Source: Bradyrhizobium canariense
GTDB taxonomy: Bacteria > Pseudomonadota > Alphaproteobacteria > Rhizobiales > Xanthobacteraceae
Direction of reading: 5' to 3'
DNA length: 64,000 nt
Assembly (NCBI RefSeq): GCF_900105125.1
Contig: NZ_LT629750.1
Span: 868,001-932,000, forward strand
Made by a program: the position numbers and the translations under genes. Below are positions 19,330 to 29,954 of this stretch, piece by piece. Below the pieces are notes generated by a model. The model was not told where the DNA came from. It ran no database searches and saw only the letters and a list, made by a program, of their open reading frames with translations. Positions within the stretch are counted from its first letter, which is position 1; each line of letters starts with the position of its first letter.

Positions 19330-20583
19330 TCAGCAAGCCCGCAGCGCTTTCGCCGGCTCACCTACCATCTCCGGCTGCTGCGCCAGCGAGACCGCCGGCG
19401 ACATCAGGATCACCAGCGCCTGCGCGCCGAAGATCGCGACCGCCAGATAAAGACAGGCTTCGGCGCCGTAAAATCCGCCGACGATGGCGCCGAGCGCGGA
19501 GCCGACCGGGCGTGCGCCATAGCTCATGATATTGATGGCGGAGACGCGGCCGAGCAGGCTCGGCGGCGTCACCGATTGACGCAACGTCGTGGTGCTGATC
19601 ACCCACAGGATCGGACCGGCACCGAGCAGGAAGAAGCCGAAGCCCGCGAGCACGGGGCTCGGCACGAAGGTCGTCAGCGCCAGCACTACGGCGGCGATGA
19701 AACCGATCACCGGCCCAAGCGCGATCACGGTGCCAAATGGCAGGCGCCGCATCACCCGAGTCGCCGACAGCGCGCCCACCACCATGCCCACGCCGTACAT
19801 CGCAAGCGTGGCGCCGACGCCGGTTGCCGACAATCCCAGACGACGCACCGCGTAGGGTACGAACACCGCGAGCAGCAGGAATGATGCCGTGTTGAAAATG
19901 AACTGCGTGATGAATACCGGCCGCAGCAGCGCATGGTGCAGCACGAAGGCAGCGCCTTCCTTGATCTCCTGCAGCGGATGGCGTCGCGGCGCCGGCGCAC
20001 GCGCGGGCTCATAAATCCCCGATAGCAGCACCACCGCCACGACAGAGAGTGCGGCGGCAAATCCGAATGCGGGCGCAGCCCCCACCCAACCGACCAGCAC
20101 GCCGCCCAGCGCGGGTCCGCTCGCGAAAGCAACGGTGCGCGCCAGTTCGATCCGCGCATTGGCCGCGGGCAGCAATTTCGGCGACACCAGAGACGGCACC
20201 AGCGCCGGCGCCGCGACGCTGTAGGCCACCGTGCCGCACACCGCGATAAAGCCCGATAGCGCGAGCAAAGGCAGTGTCAGCAGGTTGAGCCAGATCAGCG
20301 CCAGAATAGCGGCGAGGGCGGCCGCCCGCAGCGCTTCCGCTGACGTCATCAGCCAGCGCCGCGAGATGCGGTCGGCCAGCATGCCTGCCGGGATCGCGAA
20401 CAGGATAAACGGTAGCGTCAGCGCGGTCTGCAGCAGACCGGTCTGGCCTTCGCCGACGCCGAGCAGCAGCACCGCGACAATGGGGGCTGCGGCCAGTGCA
20501 ATTTGCTCGGCCGATTGCGCGGCGAGGTTGGACCAGGCGAGCCGGTTGAAGGTCGGCGGCAGCGTGTTGTCGATCGCGGCCAT
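19330..20583 (-). CDS. MFS transporter, MFS_3 (EntS-like) type
   Basis: A 417-residue, twelve-helix exporter of the MFS_3 group, whose best known member EntS exports enterobactin. The helix 2-3 loop is PAGMLADRISRRWLM and a second copy occurs in the other half. The opening LPPTFNRLAWSNLAAQSAEQIALAAAPI is typical of the group. I chose ATG at 20583 (AAGGGAAT upstream on the minus strand); two further in-frame starts lie up to 36 bases upstream. No siderophore genes are nearby, so a siderophore role is not supported. Confidence 0.85.
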   Translation of the reverse strand: MAAIDNTLPPTFNRLAWSNLAAQSAEQIALAAAPIVAVLLLGVGEGQTGLLQTALTLPFILFAIPAGMLADRISRRWLMTSAEALRAAALAAILALIWLNLLTLPLLALSGFIAVCGTVAYSVAAPALVPSLVSPKLLPAANARIELARTVAFASGPALGGVLVGWVGAAPAFGFAAALSVVAVVLLSGIYEPARAPAPRRHPLQEIKEGAAFVLHHALLRPVFITQFIFNTASFLLLAVFVPYAVRRLGLSATGVGATLAMYGVGMVVGALSATRVMRRLPFGTVIALGPVIGFIAAVVLALTTFVPSPVLAGFGFFLLGAGPILWVISTTTLRQSVTPPSLLGRVSAINIMSYGARPVGSALGAIVGGFYGAEACLYLAVAIFGAQALVILMSPAVSLAQQPEMVGEPAKALRAC

Positions 20584-21170
20584 GATCGGATTCCCTTGCA
20601 TTGTCTTTGCTGCCGACAATGTCGCGCTCCGATCACCGTCAAACCACCCGCTTTCCGATAAAGCTCCGGCGACGAACGTGGGAACTGGATTCTTATATCC
20701 ATCAAGGACTCGCTGGCTCGCACAGCGATTCCTATGGGCGGCTCACGCTCGGGATTTGCCGGCGGGCCAGCCAGGGTTTGAGCGCGAGCTGATCGAAAAG
20801 TGCGCCAGTGACAAACACGCGCGCGCAAAATTACGTGGATCGAATGTCCTGAGGACTCAAACCTATCCCGGGATGGCCATTCCCCAGCGGCTCGGCGGCG
20901 TGCGAAAGGCGACGTGGATGCCGCGGCTAATCGGCGTCGATCCCGGCCCCCAAGCTCGTCATGATGAAAAGGCGTTTGGATACCACCGAATCCCGACGGC
21001 TGGGCGAAGAGTGGAAATTAGGGCTGAGCGGGCACTAAGGACCCGGACTCTCGTGGCTTGAAGGCAGGCGGGAACCCGTGGCCGCCGGTGTAGCGGACCG
21101 GAGTTCCAACCATCTCAGATGCAGTTGCAAATGAGTTGCAATAAAGAGGGATATCCTCCATCTTGGGAGG
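20584..21170. other. Gene-free interval between MFS gene and mntH
   Basis: These 587 bases contain no coding frame that I trust on either strand. The last 60 bases hold the candidate manganese operator and a hairpin over the mntH start, listed separately. The remainder looks like decayed or regulatory sequence. Confidence 0.5.
21125..21141 (+). promoter_or_regulatory. Candidate Mur (manganese-responsive Fur-family) operator
   Basis: TTGCAAATGAGTTGCAA is an imperfect repeat of TTGCAA halves about 45 bases upstream of the mntH start. Mur, the rhizobial Fur homologue that senses Mn2+, represses mntH and sitABCD through TGCAA-rich operators, so the site fits in sequence and position. Binding is inference. 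Confidence 0.55.
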
Positions 21171-22556
21171 ATGGACGCTAGAACTCCGGATTTAAATCCT
21201 GATTCCTCTCCAACGGCCGTGGCAGCCTCTCAGCTGGACGGCTCCGGCTGGCGCGCGGCGCGAGGCGAACCCTCGCTGGCCGGCATGTTCGCCTCGGTGC
21301 AGACGGCGAAACAAGGGTCTTTCTGGCGCAAGCTGCTGGCCTTCCTCGGCCCGGGATATCTGGTCGCGGTCGGCTACATGGACCCCGGCAATTGGGCGAC
21401 CTCGCTCGCGGGCGGTTCCAGATTCGGCTACGCGCTGCTGACGGTCGCATTGTTGTCCAACGTGATGGCGATCGTGCTGCAGTCGCTTTGCACGCGGCTC
21501 GGCGTCGGCGCGGGGCGCGATCTCGCACAGGCCTGCCGCGATTCCTTTCCGCGTTGGGTGTCGCTGCCGCTGTGGCTGTCGGCGGAAATTGCGATCACCG
21601 CGACCGACCTCGCCGAGGTGATCGGCACCGCGATCGGCCTCAATCTCTTGTTTCATATTCCGCTCGAGATCGGCGTGATCATCACCGCCGCCGACGTGTT
21701 TCTGATCCTCGCGCTGCAGGCGTTCGGCTTTCGCTGGATCGAGGCCTTCGTGGTGGCGATGCTGGGCGTGATCGCAGCCTGTTTCGCCGTCCAGATCGCG
21801 ATGGCCGATCCCGACTGGGGGGCGGTGCTGCGAGGCTTCGCGCCGACCAGCGAGATCTTGGCCAATCCGCAAATGCTGTATCTCGCGCTCGGCATTCTCG
21901 GCGCCACCGTCATGCCGCACAATCTCTATCTGCATTCGGGCCTGGTGCAGACGCGCAGCTATGGCGACAGCGTCAGCGAAAAGCGCGAAGCGATCAAGCT
22001 CGCGACGATCGATTCCTCGATCGCGCTGTGTCTGGCGCTCGTCATCAATGCGTCGATCCTGATCCTGGCGGCGGCGACCTATCATCGCGCCGGCAAGATC
22101 GACGTCGCCGAACTCGACCAGGCGCATGCGTTCCTGGCGCCGCTGCTTGGCTCGACGCTGGCGCCGACGCTGTTTGCGGTCGCGCTGTTGTGCTGCGGGC
22201 TGAATTCAACGATCACCGCGACCTTGTCGGGCCAGATCGTGATGGAGGGATTTCTCAATCTGCGCATCGCGCCATGGCTGCGGCGGATGGTGACGCGGAT
22301 GATTGCGATCGTGCCGGCGGTGGTCGTCACGATCTGGGCCGGCGAGAAAGCGACCGGTCAGCTCCTGATTTTCAGCCAGGTGGTGCTCAGCCTGCAATTG
22401 CCGTTCGCCGTGGTGCCGCTGGTGATGTTCACCGCCAGCCGGGCCAAGATGGGACCTTTCGTCGCGCCGCGCTGGCTGACGCTGCTGGCCACGCTGACGG
22501 CGGCGATCATCATCGCGCTGAACATCAAGCTGGTGTTTGATTTTATGATCGGCTGA
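21171..22556 (+). CDS. mntH: Nramp-family Mn2+ transporter MntH
   Basis: A 461-residue proton-coupled manganese importer. The metal-site motif [13 protein letters not shown] lies in the first helix (about residue 67) and [15 protein letters not shown] in the sixth (about residue 248); eleven helices are predicted. In Bradyrhizobium japonicum MntH is the main Mn2+ importer. The ATG at 21171 has GGAGG directly against it, too close for good initiation; an internal ATG at 21285 ([11 protein letters not shown]) would give a 423-residue protein that still covers the whole transporter. The N-terminal 40 residues are poorly conserved in the family. Confidence 0.93.
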   Translation: MDARTPDLNPDSSPTAVAASQLDGSGWRAARGEPSLAGMFASVQTAKQGSFWRKLLAFLGPGYLVAVGYMDPGNWATSLAGGSRFGYALLTVALLSNVMAIVLQSLCTRLGVGAGRDLAQACRDSFPRWVSLPLWLSAEIAITATDLAEVIGTAIGLNLLFHIPLEIGVIITAADVFLILALQAFGFRWIEAFVVAMLGVIAACFAVQIAMADPDWGAVLRGFAPTSEILANPQMLYLALGILGATVMPHNLYLHSGLVQTRSYGDSVSEKREAIKLATIDSSIALCLALVINASILILAAATYHRAGKIDVAELDQAHAFLAPLLGSTLAPTLFAVALLCCGLNSTITATLSGQIVMEGFLNLRIAPWLRRMVTRMIAIVPAVVVTIWAGEKATGQLLIFSQVVLSLQLPFAVVPLVMFTASRAKMGPFVAPRWLTLLATLTAAIIIALNIKLVFDFMIG

Positions 22557-22582
22557 GGAGCTGCGAATAGCGGTTCGCCGGC

Positions 22583-23359
22583 TCAATCCTGCGGTTCCGA
22601 CGGCACTTCGCCCGAGGCATCGACGCGCAGCCAGCCGCTGGGCGCAAGCCGCTGCTGCGGCAGGAAGCGGCCCTTGTAGTCCATCTTCTTCGAGCCTTCG
22701 ATCCAGTAGCCGAGATAAACGTAAGGCAGTCCCTGGCGTCGCGCGCGGTTGATGTGGTCGAGGATCATGAAGGTGCCAAGTGAACGGCTTTGCTCGGACG
22801 GCTCGAAGAACGAATACACCATCGACAGTCCGTCGCTCAGCACGTCGGTCAGCGCGACCGCGAGCAGATCGGAGCCGCGGCCGGTGATGCCGCTATCGAT
22901 GTTGCGGCGGCGATATTCGATGATCCGGGTTTCGACGTGGCTGTCCTCGACCATCATGGCGTAGTCCAGCACCGTCATGTCGGCCATGCCGCCGTGGCGG
23001 TGGCGCTGGTCCAGATAGGCGCGAAAGACCGAATATTGCTCCGACGTCGGCACCGCGCTGCGTTGTTCGCCGACAATGTCGGTGTTGCGGGCGAGGATTT
23101 TCCTGAAATTACGCGAGGGCCGGAATTCGTTGGCGACGACGCGCACCGAGACGCAGGCGCGGCACTGATCGCAGGCGGGCCGATAGGCAATCGACTGGCT
23201 GCGCCGGAACCCGCCATGGGTCAAAAGGTCGTTGAGGTCGCCTGCCTTGTCGCCGACCAGATGCGTAAACACCTTCCGCTCGTGCCGGCCCGGCAGATAG
23301 GGGCAGGGCGAGGGCGCAGTCAGATAGAACTGCGGGGTGTCACGCGAATGCTGGGTCAC
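22583..23359 (-). CDS. bpt: Aspartate/glutamate leucyltransferase (Bpt)
   Basis: Bpt moves leucine from Leu-tRNA to N-terminal Asp or Glu of proteins, marking them for ClpAP under the N-end rule. The 258-residue length fits. The N-terminal part has the Cys cluster [17 protein letters not shown], and the C-terminal domain has the conserved [20 protein letters not shown]. These are shared with eukaryotic arginyltransferase ATE1, which explains older arginyltransferase labels. It is transcribed away from mntH. Confidence 0.92.
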   Translation of the reverse strand: MTQHSRDTPQFYLTAPSPCPYLPGRHERKVFTHLVGDKAGDLNDLLTHGGFRRSQSIAYRPACDQCRACVSVRVVANEFRPSRNFRKILARNTDIVGEQRSAVPTSEQYSVFRAYLDQRHRHGGMADMTVLDYAMMVEDSHVETRIIEYRRRNIDSGITGRGSDLLAVALTDVLSDGLSMVYSFFEPSEQSRSLGTFMILDHINRARRQGLPYVYLGYWIEGSKKMDYKGRFLPQQRLAPSGWLRVDASGEVPSEPQD

Positions 23360-23448
23360 TGGATGTCGTCGGGCTCCGAAACGGCAAAACGCAGCATCGC
23401 GCCGCGGCGGCCAATGGTCAATCGGTTTGCCTTTGTGCGCATTCGCGG

Positions 23449-24000
23449 TCAGAACGTCCGCGCCGGCTGCGGTACCGGGACACGGACCGAGCTGTTAACG
23501 ATCACGGTTCCCAGGACGATGTCGTGCAGCAGGCGCCGGCGGCCGTTGAACAGCCCGATCAGCAGAACGAACGGCGTGAGGAAAGATACCGACACCCAGA
23601 ACAGCAGGGCATGCGCGGCGCCCAGCACGAAGTAGCTGGGCGAGCCGTACCAGGTGCGCATCTCCAGATCCATCAGCCGCATGCCGAGGGTCGCGGAATG
23701 CGGCCCCCCGAGCGAGGAGCCGTAATAGACCAGCGCCCAGATCACCGAGGCCGGCGACACCAGCCAGAACAGCGCCCAGCCCAGCCCCAGCGTGACCAGG
23801 CCGAACACGGCAATGAACACGCAGGCCAAAATCACGGGCACCGAAAGCACGACGAGGTCAACCAGGAACGCAAATATCCGGCGGGTCAGCACGCCGCGAA
23901 ACAATTCGGGCTGCGACCAGGGATCGAAGGCATGCGGCTGAGCTTCGCCCTCATTGCGCCAGGCACCGCCGCCGGTATTACCCGAACCACTGTAAGACAT
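23449..24000 (-). CDS. RDD-family membrane protein
   Basis: A 183-residue inner-membrane protein. After a Gly-rich N-terminus, the RDD signature region is [17 protein letters not shown] (the Arg and Asp that name the family), followed by further helices at about 60-90 and 125-150, and a characteristic [10 protein letters not shown] near the end. Function of the family is not settled (some members are ion antiporters). The frame runs upstream, but ATG at 24000 gives the usual start. Confidence 0.85.
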   Translation of the reverse strand: MSYSGSGNTGGGAWRNEGEAQPHAFDPWSQPELFRGVLTRRIFAFLVDLVVLSVPVILACVFIAVFGLVTLGLGWALFWLVSPASVIWALVYYGSSLGGPHSATLGMRLMDLEMRTWYGSPSYFVLGAAHALLFWVSVSFLTPFVLLIGLFNGRRRLLHDIVLGTVIVNSSVRVPVPQPARTF

Positions 24001-24263
24001 GACCAGCCCTCCAAGAGTGAGCGTGCATTCCAGGAATGCTCTCCAAGCGTGCATTGCGGTAGCATCCCTCGCCGCAAGGACATGGGAACCGCCGGAGCGC
24101 TTGCAAGACTCAGCTAAATTAAGAAAGCGAAATAATTCGGCGATTCCGCGGCCAAGCCACGCGCATGCGGCGTCATGGCCACAAGCGAGGCGCCGAATTA
24201 ATCCAGCCCCGCTCGCGGCTCTGGATGGCTTCGCCGCCGCCCGCAATGGCGGGTTGTGGCCCT

Positions 24264-25394
<1,131 letters not shown>

Positions 25395-25489
25395 TCACCG
25401 CAACCGGCCTGATCAAGCCAATTGATTTTGCCGGCCTGCCGGGCCAAGACGTCACAGCGAGCTTTCAAAAAATATGAGCCCCGTTTCAC

Positions 25490-25948
25490 ATGTCTGAAAC
25501 CCCATCGCGCGACCAGTCGCGGGACGCCATGTCGGTCGCGGCGATCTCATCCGACCGAATCCAATCCGACGACAATGTCTGGACCCGGCGGCTGGTGTTT
25601 TTCCTGCGCATCATGGCCGTGATCTCGGTGGCCAAGGGCCTCTATCATTGGGCGCAGGTCACGGGCTTTGTCGGCGGCGAAGACGAGGCATTCGAAAACC
25701 AGCCCATGGCATGGCAAACCGCGACGGTGTACTTCGCGGTAATCGAACTCGTCGCCGCCGTCGGATTGTGGCTCGCTACGCCGTGGGGCGCGGTGGTCTG
25801 GCTCACCACCGTGGTGTCGATGGCGGTGATTGAACTGATGTTCCCCGGAATCTATGGCGGCAGTCTGTTGATCGTGGGTTTCGAAGCCTTGATGCTGGCG
25901 GCTTACCTTGCACTCGCCTGGATGGCGGCACGCGAACGACCGCCATAA
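25490..25948 (+). CDS. DUF6163-like four-helix membrane protein
   Basis: A 152-residue protein with four membrane helices starting near residue 35 (RLVFFLRIMAVISVAKGLYH). It lies between hemB and ldtR, a position I associate with the DUF6163 family in Bradyrhizobium and relatives; the family name is from memory and moderately sure. Function is unknown. A second possible start at 25529 would remove 13 non-conserved residues. Confidence 0.7.
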   Translation: MSETPSRDQSRDAMSVAAISSDRIQSDDNVWTRRLVFFLRIMAVISVAKGLYHWAQVTGFVGGEDEAFENQPMAWQTATVYFAVIELVAAVGLWLATPWGAVVWLTTVVSMAVIELMFPGIYGGSLLIVGFEALMLAAYLALAWMAARERPP

Positions 25949-26427
25949 AGCGTTATCGAGCGAAACCTGCCCGCTTGGATAGCGGGATGGATACCGGTTC
26001 GCGCAAAGAAAACGCGTCAAAAAAACGATGATCGGCCTGTGCGGAAATTGGCGTATCCGCCGCTCACCGGATTATCGCAAATCCGAGTCAGGGACCCTAA
26101 AATTTTTCGCAGATTTTTCCGGTAACTTTTCAGTCACCCTAACACGGTGGTCATACCTGTTACGCGGACCTTTCGAATTTGAATGATGTTGTTTCCATAT
26201 GTAACAAGTCCCGCAGACGAAGCGTGAACAACGCCCTCCCACCGTCAATGAAAAGTTGCCAGAAGCCCTTTATCCATGGGCTTAATCCGTGATTCACTGT
26301 CTTAAATTCATGATCTCTTTATTGTCTTATTTAAGCGGATCTTCAACCGACCCCCTTAAGTTGAAGCTATCAGGCGAGACAAAAGTTTCGTCGAATAAGT
26401 CGATAAAAACGACAACAGGGGAATGTC
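25949..26427. other. Gene-free interval before ldtR
   Basis: These 479 bases hold no gene. They include one copy of a dispersed repeat (25991-26025) and then about 350 bases of AT-richer sequence, ending in AACAGGGGAATG just before ldtR. Such a long AT-rich leader suggests a regulated promoter, but I could not place it. Confidence 0.5.
25991..26025 (-). repeat. Dispersed GACGCGTTTTC repeat, copy 1
   Basis: On the minus strand this reads TTTGACGCGTTTTCTTTGCG followed by CGAACCGG. A second copy is at 58552-58590 on the plus strand. Both lie in intergenic DNA after a stop codon. Confidence 0.65.
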
Positions 26428-26943
26428 ATGATGAAAGCCGTTGCAACGGCGGTGGAAACCGCTGAACGCGCTGCCGGTCAAGCTCCGGTTCAGCCGCTCT
26501 ATCTTGAAGCATTGACTCTGGTGGAGCGGTTGCATCGCCGCCTGCTCGACGTCATCAAGGATGAGTTCGATCGTCGCGGCCGTGCCGACATCAATTCGGT
26601 GCAGGCACTCCTGCTCTATAATATCGGCGACAAGGAATTGACCGCGGGCGAACTGCGCACGCGCGGTTACTACCTTGGCTCCAATGTCTCCTACAATCTG
26701 AAGAAGCTGGTCGAACTGGGCTTCCTCGATCATCAGCGTTCGCGTGTTGATCGCCGCTCGGTCCGCATTCGCCTCACCGCGCAGGGCCAGGAAATCCGCC
26801 GCATCGTCGATGCGCTCTATCAGAAGCACGTCAAGACCGTGGAGCAGGTCGGCGGCATCTCGAACGAGGAATTCGCGACCCTGAACAAGTCGCTGCACCG
26901 GCTCGAGCGGTTCTGGACCGACCAGATCCTGTATCGGCTCTGA
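26428..26943 (+). CDS. ldtR: MarR-type winged-helix regulator LdtR
   Basis: A 171-residue winged-helix protein. LdtR in Liberibacter and Sinorhizobium controls an L,D-transpeptidase gene and osmotic tolerance. The DNA-binding part is ELTAGELRTRGYYLGSNVSYNLKKLVELGFLDHQR at about 70-105, with the wing RSRVDRRSVRIRLT. The match to LdtR is strong over its full length, including the long N-terminal helix (LTLVERLHRRLLDVIKDEFDRRG). The ldt target gene is not in the window. Two adjacent ATGs allow a one-residue shift of the start. Confidence 0.9.
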   Translation: MMKAVATAVETAERAAGQAPVQPLYLEALTLVERLHRRLLDVIKDEFDRRGRADINSVQALLLYNIGDKELTAGELRTRGYYLGSNVSYNLKKLVELGFLDHQRSRVDRRSVRIRLTAQGQEIRRIVDALYQKHVKTVEQVGGISNEEFATLNKSLHRLERFWTDQILYRL

Positions 26944-27030
26944 GATTTTCGGCTGAAGAAAACGGCCAAAAAAATCGGCCAAGCCGGCATCTTAAAAGAC
27001 CGGCGGCCTTTACCTTAAGTGACACTTCCC

Positions 27031-27076
27031 AAAAAAGCGCATCGGGTCCGGTTTTCCGGCCCCGGTGCGTTTTGTT
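27031..27076 (+). terminator. Rho-independent terminator after ldtR
   Basis: GCGCATCGGG and CCCCGGTGCG form a GC-rich stem, preceded by an A-run and followed by TTTTGTTTT. It lies about 90 bases after the ldtR stop. Confidence 0.7.
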
Positions 27077-27185
27077 TTGGTGTTGCAAAAGATCTTTTCC
27101 CGCAGTGGAGCGGGTGTCCCTGAGCTGACGGCCAAAGATAACGACATCTTGCGAGCCGAACCTCTCAAGCGTGTATTACCGGCGG

Positions 27186-27545
27186 TCAGAGAGTAGACCC
27201 GTCACGCCGGCGTACACTGATGCTTTCACCGTGCACTGCTATGCAATCCCTGACGTTGGCGCCCTGGGCCAGACTCGCTTGACGATTGTGCCATTGCTGC
27301 GGTGTGACGCCGGCTTTGGAAAGGCAGGAGTTGAAGGTCCGGCCTTCGCCCGTTCCGGCGTCTCGGCACAGCCGATAAGGCTCGGCCTTTTCAGCGGGGA
27401 CGGAATAGGCTCGCCATTGTGCATAGGTGAAGCCGTACTTCTTCATGCAGGCCAGTGCGTGCGGAGTGTCGTTGCGTGGTTCGGCCGCAGCCCCGCCAGC
27501 GCAAATGGTTAAAACGGCAACCGATACGTAAAATAGCGATTTCAT
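27186..27545 (-). CDS. Secreted Cys-containing small protein, unknown
   Basis: A 119-residue protein with a signal peptide ending near CAGGAAAEP. The mature part has four cysteines (HALACMKKYG, YRLCRDAG, FNSCLSKAG, VRDCIAVHG), which would suit two disulphides in the periplasm. I recognise no family. Codon use is like the neighbours. Confidence 0.6.
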   Translation of the reverse strand: MKSLFYVSVAVLTICAGGAAAEPRNDTPHALACMKKYGFTYAQWRAYSVPAEKAEPYRLCRDAGTGEGRTFNSCLSKAGVTPQQWHNRQASLAQGANVRDCIAVHGESISVRRRDGSTL

Positions 27546-27805
27546 AATGGATGTCCCCCACGGAAGCAGAAAAGAGCGTCAATCTAACTTTCGAAGATCG
27601 TACCTACAAGGTGAGCTAAGAGCGTCTGGCAACCTGTCCGCAGCTATTGTGGAGACGATACGCCCTGCCGAAAGGTCACCTGATTTAGGACCAACTTTGA
27701 GGATCGGTCAGCGGTTGTTGTTTGGCACTGCAAAAAAATAGATTTCCCGAAAGGGAACTTGCTCCGGTCTCGCGCTTTACTTTTACGTAGCAGAGGACGG
27801 AAGCC

Positions 27806-28030
27806 ATGCTGGTCGAGCGCGGGTTGCAATTAGTAAATGTCGAGGTCATCGGCGACGCCTATGCTATCGCCGCGAACTATCTCCGCAAGAGCGGACTGAT
27901 TCCCGACGCCATCGCTCCCAACGACCGGCTGCTCGAACTCATCGTCGAAATGTTTCATCGCGGCGAATCCAACAAGATCAGGCTCGCCAACAAGGCGATT
28001 GCGAAATTTGAAGCCGCGCAACTCGTTTGA
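27806..28030 (+). CDS. Small hypothetical protein
   Basis: A 74-residue protein with GAGGACGG upstream of its ATG. Sequence is helical and charged (LRKSGLIPDAIAPNDRLLELIVEMFHRGESNKIRLANKAIAKFE). The stop is 20 bases before the next small gene, so the two are probably one operon. No family recognised. Confidence 0.6.
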   Translation: MLVERGLQLVNVEVIGDAYAIAANYLRKSGLIPDAIAPNDRLLELIVEMFHRGESNKIRLANKAIAKFEAAQLV

Positions 28031-28050
28031 CTCCCAGCCAAGAGGAAATC

Positions 28051-28272
28051 ATGGAAGCCGCTATCGACCGCATCATGCAAACCTATGCCCTGCTGGTGAA
28101 TCGCTCTACCGCTGCCAGCGAGGAGGCGCGCGCCAAGGTTACCGAGTATGTAGGCAAACTGTTCGAAGCCGGCGAAAAGGACCCGCAGCGTCTGGCCGTG
28201 TGCGGCCTGACCTATTTGCGCGAACTCGACGGCAGCACCGATCCGGTGAAGGCCGGTTATACAGGACTGTAG
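28051..28272 (+). CDS. Small hypothetical helical protein
   Basis: A 73-residue protein whose ATG at 28051 is preceded by AAGAGGAAATC. It is largely helical (MEAAIDRIMQTYALLVNRSTAASEE at the start is split here only by position) and ends in DPVKAGYTGL. It follows the 74-residue protein at 27806 by 20 bases. No family recognised. Confidence 0.6.
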   Translation: MEAAIDRIMQTYALLVNRSTAASEEARAKVTEYVGKLFEAGEKDPQRLAVCGLTYLRELDGSTDPVKAGYTGL

Positions 28273-28299
28273 GGGTAGGTTGTCTCTCCAAAACTTGTC

Positions 28300-28323
28300 A
28301 TGGCCGGGCTTTGAGCCCGCCAT
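28300..28323. repeat. Bradyrhizobium-type intergenic palindrome
   Basis: ATGGCCGGGCT, a three-base loop and AGCCCGCCAT make a hairpin with one unpaired base. I recall the motif TCATGGCCGGGCTTGTCCCGG as very common between Bradyrhizobium genes; this copy is a variant. Confidence 0.55.
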
Positions 28324-28906
28324 CTACTTTTTTGTAGATCGTCGGGATAACTCAAGACAGGGATCACTGGGACAGCCCGGTGATGACATCGAAGTTGAGA
28401 CGGCTGCTTTTTATCGAAAGTCTCTGATAAGCCTCAGGTCCGAAAAAGAGCTCAGAGGAAATCCCATGCTCACCCTGCATCATCTCAACGATTCCCGCTC
28501 GCAGCGGATTCTATGGCTGCTGGAAGAGCTCGGCACGCCCTATGAGATGAAGCGCTACCAGCGCGACGCGAAGACGCGGCTGGCGCCGCCGGAGCTTGAG
28601 CAGGTGCATCCGCTTGGCAAGTCGCCTGTCATCACCGACGGCGAGATCAGGATCGCGGAATCGGGCGCGATCGTGGATTACATCATCCGCCGCTACGGCA
28701 AAGAAAACGATAGACCTGCGATGATGCCGGTGCCCGGAGGGGCCGAGTATGAGGCCTACAATGAGTGGCTGCATTATGCCGAGGGCTCGGCGATGCTGCC
28801 GCTGATGCTCAACCTCTATGTCTCCAGGCTGAAGGAGGCGGGAGCGCCGTTGCATCCGCGCATCGACAGCGAAATCGCCAACCACCTCGGTTATGTCGAT
28901 GGTGCG

Positions 28907-28910
28907 CTAG
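28907..28910. repeat. CTAG target duplication, left of IS 1
   Basis: CTAG directly before the left end of the first IS5-type element, repeated at 29757-29760. It fits the YTAR-like four-base target of IS5 relatives. Confidence 0.85.
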
Positions 28911-29756
28911 GTGGTGTGGACTCTAAGGATTCCCTTTTAGGAGCAAATCAGATTCAAGGCTTCTTTTTGGGAGGCGGCCTTGGGTGTGATGGATCGGTTG
29001 GTTTTGAGCGATGCGGCTTGGGAGCGGATGGCGCCTCTGATTATAGGTCGGCCTGACCAGAAAGGCTCCACCGGGCGCGACAACCGGATGTTCGTGGAAG
29101 GTGTGCTGTGGATCGTGCGGACGGGCTCTCCCTGGCGTGATCTTCCGGAAGCGTTCGGGGATTGGAACAGCGTGTTCCGGCGCTTCAGTCGATGGAGCAT
29201 CAAGGGTGTTTGGTGGCGGATCTTCGAGGCGATGTCCGACGACCCGGATTTCGAATATCTGATCGTCGATTCCACCGTCGTCCGGGCGCATCAGCACGCT
29301 GCCGGGGCGAAAAAAGGGGGTCTGAAGATCAGGCGCTTGGCCGCTCGCGCGGCGGCCTGAGCACCAAGATACATCTGGCCGTTCGCGGCCTGGGATGTCC
29401 GGTGCGCTTCACGCTTACCGCAGGTCAGAAGGGCGATGCACCGCAAGCCGCCGCATTGATCGAGGGATTGCCCGCCGAGATCGTTATGGCCGATACAGCC
29501 TATGACGCCGATCATTTGCGCGAAGCCATCGCCGCCAAGGGAGCGCTCGCCGTCATCCCCAACAACCCGTCACGCGCGCTCAAATATCCGCTCGACAAAC
29601 ATCTCTATGCCCAGCGCCATCTTGTCGAATGCTGCTTCTCCAAGCTCAAGCAATTCCGCCGCGTCGCCACCCGCTTCGAAAAGACCGCTCGAAATTACCT
29701 TGCCGTCATCACTCTCGCAGCCATCATCTTATGGATGCGATAAGTGTCCACACCAC
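28911..29756 (+). mobile_element. IS5-family insertion sequence, 846 bp
   Basis: The ends are inverted repeats: GTGGTGTGGAC at the left and its exact complement at the right, with partial matching for a few more bases. CTAG flanks both ends. The inside is one transposase in two overlapping frames, as in the IS427 group of IS5. It sits in the GST gene in the same direction. Confidence 0.92.
28989..29743 (+). CDS. IS5-family transposase, two frames joined by -1 frameshift
   Basis: The first frame (28989-29360) encodes the N-terminal domain with the first catalytic Asp in LIVDSTVVRAHQHAAG. The second frame (ending 29743) carries STKIHLAVRGLGCPVRF, the second Asp in VMADTAYDADHLR, and the C-terminal Glu region HLVECCFSKLKQFRRVATRFEKT. 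The two overlap at A6G5 (29310-29320), where a -1 slip turns AKKGG into EKRGS and joins the halves. Both frames are undamaged, so the element may be active. Confidence 0.88.
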
Positions 29757-29760
29757 CTAG
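29757..29760. repeat. CTAG target duplication, right of IS 1
   Basis: Second copy of the four-base target site; the GST frame resumes at once after it. Confidence 0.85.
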
Positions 29761-29954
29761 AGGGACGCGAGTTCTTTGTCGGCAACTCGCTGACCGGCGC
29801 CGATATCCAGATGAGTTTTGTTGGCGACATGGCGAAGGTGTTCGAGAAGCTTGGGCCCTATCCGAACCTGAGCGCCTGGGTGTCGCGGATGCATGCGCGC
29901 CCGGCCTTCCAGCGCTCCATCGAAAAGGGCGGGGCGTACCGCTTTGCGAAGTGA

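Larger units (their letters stand above)
28466..29954 (+). pseudogene. Glutathione S-transferase gene split by an IS element
   Basis: A GST gene in two pieces. The 5' part (28466-28910) encodes the thioredoxin-like N-domain (MLTLHHLNDSRSQRILWLLE, with LGKSPVITDGEIRIAESGAI as the glutathione-binding segment) and part of the helical domain. The 3' part (29761-29954) encodes the end (FVGNSLTGADIQMSF ... FQRSIEKGGAYRFAK). Removing 28911-29760 restores one continuous 212-residue frame, the normal GST length, with no other lesion. The gene is therefore inactivated by a single clean insertion. Within the IS, the frame of the 5' part runs on to a stop at about 29056, giving a chimeric tail. Confidence 0.92.

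Noticed and set aside
21050..21170. yybP-ykoY manganese riboswitch before mntH
   Set aside because: The conserved loops of that class are absent; only a short hairpin and a Mur-like site are present.
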